A stretch of 64,000 nucleotides of DNA from Megaustenia siamemsis. Lineage: Eukaryota > Mollusca > Gastropoda > Stylommatophora > Ariophantidae. The notes below the pieces were generated by a model. It was not told where the DNA came from. It saw only the letters and a program-made list of their open reading frames with translations, and did not search any database. The stretch is from the NCBI GenBank assembly GCA_032433765.1, contig JAVIAB010000073.1, positions 55,913,565-55,977,564 on the forward strand. Reading direction: 5' to 3'. Both the position numbers and the translations under genes were made by a program. Below are positions 57,010-64,000 of the stretch, piece by piece (position 1 is the stretch's first letter; each line of letters starts with the position of its first letter).

Positions 57010-58900
57010 TGGACAATGAGCCCACTAAAAGGAACCTCATTATGTCATCAGCTACTACTCAAGTGGAAAAGCTTCTGGCAACGATAACATACCGGCCGAA
57101 ATACTCAAGGAATGTCTTGAAACATTCTTGCCCCGCCTCTATAAACTCCTTGTCCAATGTTAGAGAAGTGGAGATATACCCCAGGACATAAAAGATATCA
57201 AGATAGTAACTTTATACAAAAATAAAGGGAACTGAGGCGATTACAACTATAAGCGTATATCACTCCTGAGTATAACTGGAAAGACAATTCGCAGGAATTG
57301 TTTTAAAGCGACTACATCAACTGACGGAACGTATCCTTCATGTGTCCTAGTGCGCGTTTAGAGCTGGACGGTCAACCACGGATATGATTTGTACTCTCCG
57401 TCAACTGCAGGAAAAATGCAAGGAACAGAGAAGACCTCTATTTATAGCCTTCCTTGATCTCACAAAGGCTTTTGACACCGTGAGCAGAGCAGGCCTATAC
57501 AAGGTGCTAGAAAATGTTGGCTGAAGTCGTTTCACAATAATATGTCTGCCACCATCCAGTTCGACGGTAATCTTTCCTGCCCTTTGAGATGAACTGTGGA
57601 GTCAAACAAGGATGTGTCCTTGCCCCTCCCTACCCTATTCGGAATATTTTTCACTGCCCTTCAATACAATGCGTCTGAAACCGTCTCTGGAGGCATATAT
57701 ATCTGACGGCTTCTTATTCAATCTAGCACGTCTGAGGTCAAAATTTAAAACTGAAACCCTAATCAAGAAGCTTCTATTCGCTGATGACTCATTACTGGTT
57801 GCTCACGATTAATCCGTTCTGCAATCAATGATTAACAATTTAGCCAGATCATGTGAATTATTCTCCCTATCAATAGTACACAGAAGACTGTGGTGCTTCA
57901 ACAAGGTGTAGCTATCCCCACAGCTATATCATTAAATAACATACCCCTTAAACCTGTGAGAAAGTTCACCTATCTCGGTTCTATGGCCACAACCAATGTC
58001 TCCTTTGAAAAAGAAATAAAATCCCAAATCGGAAATGTGCATTCTAGATTTGACTCATTTAAAGATTGAGCATGGGCCAACACCAAATTAACACTCAGGA
58101 CTAAAATTCAAATTTACCAAAGTTGTGAGCTTAGTACACTTCTATACGCATCATAAGCTTCTGTTGGATTGAAAATGACAAATTACCACCACTGTGTGTC
58201 TATATGTTTGGAATTGGAGTCATCAATGACGGCTTAACATCATCAAGTGCTATGACGATCATCATTTTCGGGAGGACGTGAACTCCCATGGTATATGGTG
58301 GATAGGCGGCAGGAACCATTGAAGGCTATGTCTGAAAAGTGTTCCTTCTTGCAGTTTCCTCATATTCCAAGTCCGGCTTGTTGCAGGAGCTACTGAGTTA
58401 AGTGCTCTGTGCACACCGTGAGCTGTGTGTCTCATCCGTTTTGATCCTGCTTCGATATCCCGCTTGTTTACGATGAATGATGATATCGTATGACAGGGAA
58501 CAGTTGGCTGTGTTCACTTTCTGCGCGGTTTCGCCTTATGTCTTTTGGCGTGTGCTGAGACTGCTACGATGGGGACTACAGTTACCTTTCTTTGTTTGGG
58601 AGATGAGTTAGTAATTCGGATGATTCCACTGGCACGGGCGGTTGAGCAACTATGGATTTTAATTCGTTTGCTGTGATGCCGAGGCCTTCCATAACCAATA
58701 ACCAATAACCAATAACGCATCATAAACTTAGACTACTTATGAAGCGCAGGAGAAAAGGTTAAACAGCTTTCATGTGCGTTGCATTTGAAAGATTCTGAAC
58801 ATCAAATGGAAGGATAGTATTGGCAGATTCAGCTACGAGATAAGTTGATCAGAAAAGCAGCATCCATCATAAGACATTAATATTTTAACAAAACTACTGA
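57010..58900 (+). mobile_element. LINE reverse transcriptase pseudogene split by family B
   Basis: Plus-strand translation with several stops: SGNDNIPAEILKECLETFLP (about 57073), IALFLDLTKAFDTV-like motif A (57450-57482, read AFLDLTKAFDTVSRAGLYKV), a frameshifted motif B (VKQGCVLAP-like, 57602) and motif C KLLFADDSLLVAHD (57766-57808) with both catalytic Asp. The post-RT region VRKFTYLGSMATTNVSFEKE is at about 57957. At 58160 the frame is interrupted by the family B element and resumes at 58730 with a degraded LRCLRKILNIKWK-like block. The family differs from the 27.8-kb LINE. Confidence 0.88.
58161..58714 (+). mobile_element. Family B retroposon nested in LINE, with TSD
   Basis: 554 bp ending in a heptamer tail (aataacc repeated three times). 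TSD acgcatcataagctt (58146-58160) and acgcatcataaactt (58715-58729), 14 of 15 identical. It restores the LINE reading when removed. The small frame is present but has one TGA near its start; it ends LARAVEQLWILIRLL. Confidence 0.93.
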
Positions 58901-59589
58901 CTTATCATGATTGCATGCTACCAACCGTCTGTCAAGAGGCCAAACGTCATAGTATGTCTCACTCTCGCGTTGTCTCTCTATCTGTATCTACGTCTCTTTT
59001 TATTTCTTTCTCTGTATCTAGGCCTCGTTTTATCTCTCTATATGTACCTAAATATCTCTTTATCTGTATACAGCTATCTCCTTATACCTGCGACTGTATC
59101 TAACTATATCCTTAACTCCTCCTTTCTGCTGGAACAATTCCTGCATCGATTGTTTCTCCCTGCTATTTCACCCACACCAGCTGATCTGTGACGTAGACAA
59201 CTCCTTTACAACGTTTCCCCATCTCTAAATTAAGTTCCATTTTTATTTATTTTCCTCTTACACGGGTCAGCATTTGTAAATCTTCTTTGAGCTCATCATT
59301 TTTTAAATATACGTTTTCTTAACTTGCTATCAGATGCAGCCTATATAATCTTTATTCTGCTTTCCTTTTGAACAATCTTGTATCATGCTATACATAATGA
59401 CTTCACAAATAACTGTCTACAAAGACTGCTAAACATAAGCTGTAAAGTTTTCAAATAAAATAAAACAATACGTGAAGAGATCAAACAAATACAATTCTGA
59501 ATCGTTGTAAGAATGAAGCGCTGCACACGCATCAGACGATCAATCACATTGTTTGAAAATATAATTCCTACTCCCTTCAGATAATCAAA
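58901..59589. other. No supported gene; pyrimidine-rich start
   Basis: 58960-59110 is a degenerate ctctttatctgtatct tract. The rest is AT-rich and unrecognised. Confidence 0.45.
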
Positions 59590-59639
59590 TGGACATTAAA
59601 AAGAAAAAAAAAAGAAGACAACACAATTCTCAACGCTGG

Positions 59640-62600
59640 ATAGCTCTTCTTCTAAAAACCTTCGTGCTTATTGGGCCACTGATGATAACTTCACCAACCT
59701 TCTCAATGTTTCTCTATCTACAGTTGATGTTTGTCAATTGTTTGATGGTATCTTCCAATCTTTCTCTAGCTATCCTTCTCTCTACTTTCAGTTTGTCAAT
59801 TGTTTGATGGTATCTTCCAATCTTTCTCTAGCTATCCTTCTCTCTACTTTCAGTTTGTCAATTGTTTGATGGTATCTTCCAATCTTTCTCTAGCTATCCT
59901 TCTCTCTACTTTCAGTTTGTCAATTGTTTGATGGTATCTTCCAATCTTTCTCTAGCTATCCTTCTCTCTACTTTCAGTTTGTCAATTGTTTGATGGTATC
60001 TTCCAATCTTTCTCTAGCTATCCTTCTCTCTACTTTCAGTTTGTCAATTGTTTGATGGTATCTTCCAATCTTTCTCTAGCTATCCTTCTCTCTACTTTCA
60101 GTTTGTCAATTGTTTGATGGTATCTTCCAATCTTTCTCTAGCTATCCTTCTCTCTACTTTCAGTTTGTCAATTGTTTGATGGTATCTTCCAATCTTTCTC
60201 TAGCTATCCTTCTCTCTACTTTCAGTTTGTCAATTGTTTGATGGTATCTTCCAATCTTTCTCTAGCTATCCTTCTCTCTACTTTCAGTTTGTCAATTGTT
60301 TGATGGTATCTTCCAATCTTTCTCTAGCTATCCTTCTCTCTACTTTCAGTTTGTCAATTGTTTGATGGTATCTTCCAATCTTTCTCTAGCTATCCTTCTC
60401 TCTACTTTCAGTTTGTCAATTGTTTGATGGTATCTTCCAATCTTTCTCTAGCTCTCCTTCTCTCTACTTTCAGTTTGTCAATTGTTTGATGGTATCTTCC
60501 AATCTTTCTCTAGCTCTCCTTCTCTCTACTTTCAGTTTGTCAATTGTTTGATGGTATCTTCCAATCTTTCTCTAGCTCTCCTTCTCTCTACTTTCAGTTT
60601 GTCAATTGTTTGATGGTATCTTCCAATCTTTCTCTAGCTATCCTTCTCTCTACTTTCAGTTTGTCAATTGTTTGATGGTATCTTCCAATCTTTCTCTAGC
60701 TATCCTTCTCTCTACTTTCAGTTTGTCAATTGTTTGATGGTATCTTCCAATCTTTCTCTAGCTCTCCTTCTCTCTACTTTCAGTTTGTCAATTGTTTGAT
60801 GGTATCTTCCAATCTTTCTCTAGCTATCCTTCTCTCTACTTTCAGTTTGTCAATTGTTTGATGGTATCTTCCAATCTTTCTCTAGCTCTCCTTCTCTCTA
60901 CTTTCAGTTTGTCAATTGTTTGATGGTATCTTCCAATCTTTCTCTAGCTCTCCTTCTCTCTACTTTCAGTTTGTCAATTGTTTGATGGTATCTTCCAATC
61001 TTTCTCTAGCTATCCTTCTCTCTACTTTCAGTTTGTCAATTGTTTGATGGTATCTTCCAATCTTTCTCTAGCTATCCTTCTCTCTACTTTCAGTTTGTCA
61101 ATTGTTTGATGGTATCTTCCAATCTTTCTCTAGCTATCCTTCTCTCTACTTTCAGTTTGTCAATTGTTTGATGGTATCTTCCAATCTTTCTCTAGCTATC
61201 CTTCTCTCTACTTTCAGTTTGTCAATTGTTTGATGGTATCTTCCAATCTTTCTCTAGCTATCCTTCTCTCTACTTTCAGTTTGTCAATTGTTTGATGGTA
61301 TCTTCCAATCTTTCTCTAGCTATCCTTCTCTCTACTTTCAGTTTGTCAATTGTTTGATGGTATCTTCCAATCTTTCTCTAGCTATCCTTCTCTCTACTTT
61401 CAGTTTGTCAATTGTTTGATGGTATCTTCCAATCTTTCTCTAGCTATCCTTCTCTCTACTTTCAGTTTGTCAATTGTTTGATGGTATCTTCCAATCTTTC
61501 TCTAGCTATCCTTCTCTCTACTTTCAGTTTGTCAATTGTTTGATGGTATCTTCCAATCTTTCTCTAGCTATCCTTCTCTCTACTTTCAGTTTGTCAATTG
61601 TTTGATGGTATCTTCCAATCTTTCTCTAGCTATCCTTCTCTCTACTTTCAGTTTGTCAATTGTTTGATGGTATCTTCCAATCTTTCTCTAGCTCTCCTTC
61701 TCTCTACTTTCAGTTTGTCAATTGTTTGATGGTATCTTCCAATCTTTCTCTAGCTCTCCTTCTCTCTACTTTCAGTTTGTCAATTGTTTGATGGTATCTT
61801 CCAATCTTTCTCTAGCTATCCTTCTCTCTACTTTCAGTTTGTCAATTGTTTGATGGTATCTTCCAATCTTTCTCTAGCTATCCTTCTCTCTACTTTCAGT
61901 TTGTCAATTGTTTGATGGTATCTTCCAATCTTTCTCTAGCTATCCTTCTCTCTACTTTCAGTTTGTCAATTGTTTGATGGTATCTTCCAATCTTTCTCTA
62001 GCTATCCTTCTCTCTACTTTCAGTTTGTCAATTGTTTGATGGTATCTTCCAATCTTTCTCTAGCTATCCTTCTCTCTACTTTCAGTTTGTCAATTGTTTG
62101 ATGGTATCTTCCAATCTTTCTCTAGCTATCCTTCTCTCTACTTTCAGTTTGTCAATTGTTTGATGGTATCTTCCAATCTTTCTCTAGCTATCCTTCTCTC
62201 TACTTTCAGTTTGTCAATTGTTTGATGGTATCTTCCAATCTTTCTCTAGCTATCCTTCTCTCTACTTTCAGTTTGTCAATTGTTTGATGGTATCTTCCAA
62301 TCTTTCTCTAGCTATCCTTCTCTCTACTTTCAGTTTGTCAATTGTTTGATGGTATCTTCCAATCTTTCTCTAGCTATCCTTCTCTCTACTTTCAGTTTGT
62401 CAATTGTTTGATGGTATCTTCCAATCTTTCTCTAGCTATCCTTCTCTCTACTTTCAGTTTGTCAATTGTTTGATGGTATCTTCCAATCTTTCTCTAGCTA
62501 TCCTTCTCTCTACTTTCAGTTTGTCAATTGTTTGATGGTATCTTCCAATCTTTCTCTAGCTATCCTTCTCTCTACTTTCAGTTTGTCAATTGTTTGATGG

Positions 62601-63960
62601 TATCTTCCAATCTTTCTCTAGCTATCCTTCTCTCTACTTTCAGTTTGTCAATTGTTTGATGGTATCTTCCAATCTTTCTCTAGCTATCCTTCTCTCTACT
62701 TTCAGTTTGTCAATTGTTTGATGGTATCTTCCAATCTTTCTCTAGCTATCCTTCTCTCTACTTTCAGTTTGTCAATTGTTTGATGGTATCTTCCAATCTT
62801 TCTCTAGCTATCCTTCTCTCTACTTTCAGTTTGTCAATTGTTTGATGGTATCTTCCAATCTTTCTCTAGCTATCCTTCTCTCTACTTTCAGTTTGTCAAT
62901 TGTTTGATGGTATCTTCCAATCTTTCTCTAGCTATCCTTCTCTCTACTTTCAGTTTGTCAATTGTTTGATGGTATCTTCCAATCTTTCTCTAGCTATCCT
63001 TCTCTCTACTTTCAGTTTGTCAATTGTTTGATGGTATCTTCCAATCTTTCTCTAGCTATCCTTCTCTCTACTTTCAGTTTGTCAATTGTTTGATGGTATC
63101 TTCCAATCTTTCTCTAGCTATCCTTCTCTCTACTTTCAGTTTGTCAATTGTTTGATGGTATCTTCCAATCTTTCTCTAGCTATCCTTCTCTCTACTTTCA
63201 GTTTGTCAATTGTTTGATGGTATCTTCCAATCTTTCTCTAGCTATCCTTCTCTCTACTTTCAGTTTGTCAATTGTTTGATGGTATCTTCCAATCTTTCTC
63301 TAGCTATCCTTCTCTCTACTTTCAGTTTGTCAATTGTTTGATGGTATCTTCCAATCTTTCTCTAGCTATCCTTCTCTCTACTTTCAGTTTGTCAATTGTT
63401 TGATGGTATCTTCCAATCTTTCTCTAGCTATCCTTCTCTCTACTTTCAGTTTGTCAATTGTTTGATGGTATCTTCCAATCTTTCTCTAGCTATCCTTCTC
63501 TCTACTTTCAGTTTGTCAATTGTTTGATGGTATCTTCCAATCTTTCTCTAGCTATCCTTCTCTCTACTTTCAGTTTGTCAATTGTTTGATGGTATCTTCC
63601 AATCTTTCTCTAGCTATCCTTCTCTCTACTTTCACAGTTCCTTACAGAACGGTCTTTGCCAGGCCACATGACCGAGATGCGCTGTCAAACCATTTCATTT
63701 TGCGTTTCTTCACAATAGTAAAACGATCATCATGTACTCCGATTGCTTGTGATATCGTTTTGCGATCTTTTCCATTCGTGATGCCATCTAAGTTATTGGA
63801 ACCGTCACCTGTGAAGCCGTTACAGCGTGCACGGTGGCTGACCCTGTCAACAGAGTTTATTAACTGCGCCCACTCGTTTTGAGGATGATGTGACACAGCT
63901 GGAGCGGATATGGGGAATTTACAACTGCTGTAAAACTGATTCTATAAATAGGATAGGATA
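59640..63960 (-). mobile_element. LINE C-terminus hosting a giant minisatellite
   Basis: On the minus strand the right flank (63890-63640) encodes FTIVKKRKMKWFDSASRSCG and LAKTVL, then a stop and GTVKVERRIARERLEDTIKQ as it enters the array. The left flank (59730-59660) continues DRETLRRLVKLSSVAQ. Together these match the usual LINE end: a KWFGHV..H-type block, GL.KTVLQGT, an Arg-rich block, a WEDNIKEW-type block, then DR..WR.LV. The array occupies the middle. The element is dead. Confidence 0.8.
59731..63636. repeat. 62-bp tandem array, 63 copies (3.9 kb)
   Basis: Exact 62-bp period, unit ttgtcaattgtttgatggta, tcttccaatctttctctagc, tatccttctctctactttca, gt. Nearly all copies are identical. 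The only recurrent variant I see is agctatcc versus agctctcc, found in several units between 60450 and 61760. The minus strand of one unit encodes ERRIARERLEDTIKQLT, part of a LINE C-terminus. 62 is not a multiple of three, so no long frame persists. Confidence 0.98.
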
Positions 63961-64000
63961 GGATCTGAGTAAGGGATGAACACAATCTTTGTTAAAAATC

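Noticed and set aside
63940..63965. Telomere-like tagga repeats
   Set aside because: Only three short copies of a pentamer, not the TTAGGG motif; no array.

Overview
The window looks like repeat-dominated nuclear DNA of a metazoan, most probably a mollusc and perhaps a gastropod. It is AT-rich, has no operon-like gene packing and no intact cellular gene, and is filled with decayed non-LTR retrotransposon (LINE) 3' ends, short TSD-flanked retroposons, a Penelope-like 3' end, a Tc1/mariner-type DNA transposon and more than twenty minisatellite arrays. The mollusc assignment is inference. It rests on one cysteine-rich MEGF-like/lectin gene fragment of a type common in molluscs and on the style of the repeats; nothing here is diagnostic to species.

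Layout. 0-12 kb: a 30-bp array at the left edge, smaller AT-rich arrays, LINE 3' ends, a ~364-bp retroposon (family A) inserted in a LINE, a tRNA-derived SINE and a copy of family B. 12-13.5 kb: a LINE reverse transcriptase fragment containing seven exact-period 71-bp copies of its own motif C segment. 14.4-19.4 kb: a 43-bp array, then a large 36-bp satellite split by a 1.84-kb composite insertion holding a lectin/EGF gene fragment, a ~40-bp minisatellite and a (CT)n-ended repeat module. 20-32 kb: tRNA-derived SINEs, pentanucleotide tracts, families A and C, a longer LINE with RT motifs (27.8-28.9 kb) and a 25-bp minisatellite. 32-38 kb: three LINE 3' fragments, one with an RNase H domain, and a cluster of family B pieces in alternating orientation. 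38-46.6 kb: pyrimidine-rich DNA, a LINE tail, a Penelope-like 3' end and 65-, 54- and 55-bp arrays. 47-49.2 kb: a family B copy with TSD abutting a 1.6-kb Tc1/mariner-type element with 106-bp TIRs. 49-59 kb: more SINEs and LINEs, 42-bp and 12-bp arrays, and an RT pseudogene split by a family B insertion. 59.6-64 kb: 63 copies of a 62-bp unit lying inside a LINE C-terminal coding region.

How the parts relate. There is no pathway here; the story is one of nested mobile DNA. Insertion order can be read at several points from target-site duplications (TSDs). At least three minisatellites (71-bp, 62-bp and the ~40-bp one at 16.5 kb) appear to have grown out of mobile-element sequence. The most interesting locus is 16131-17967, where a host gene fragment sits in what looks like a retroposed chimera. 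All coordinates of diverged repeats are approximate to about 10-20 bp unless a TSD is given.
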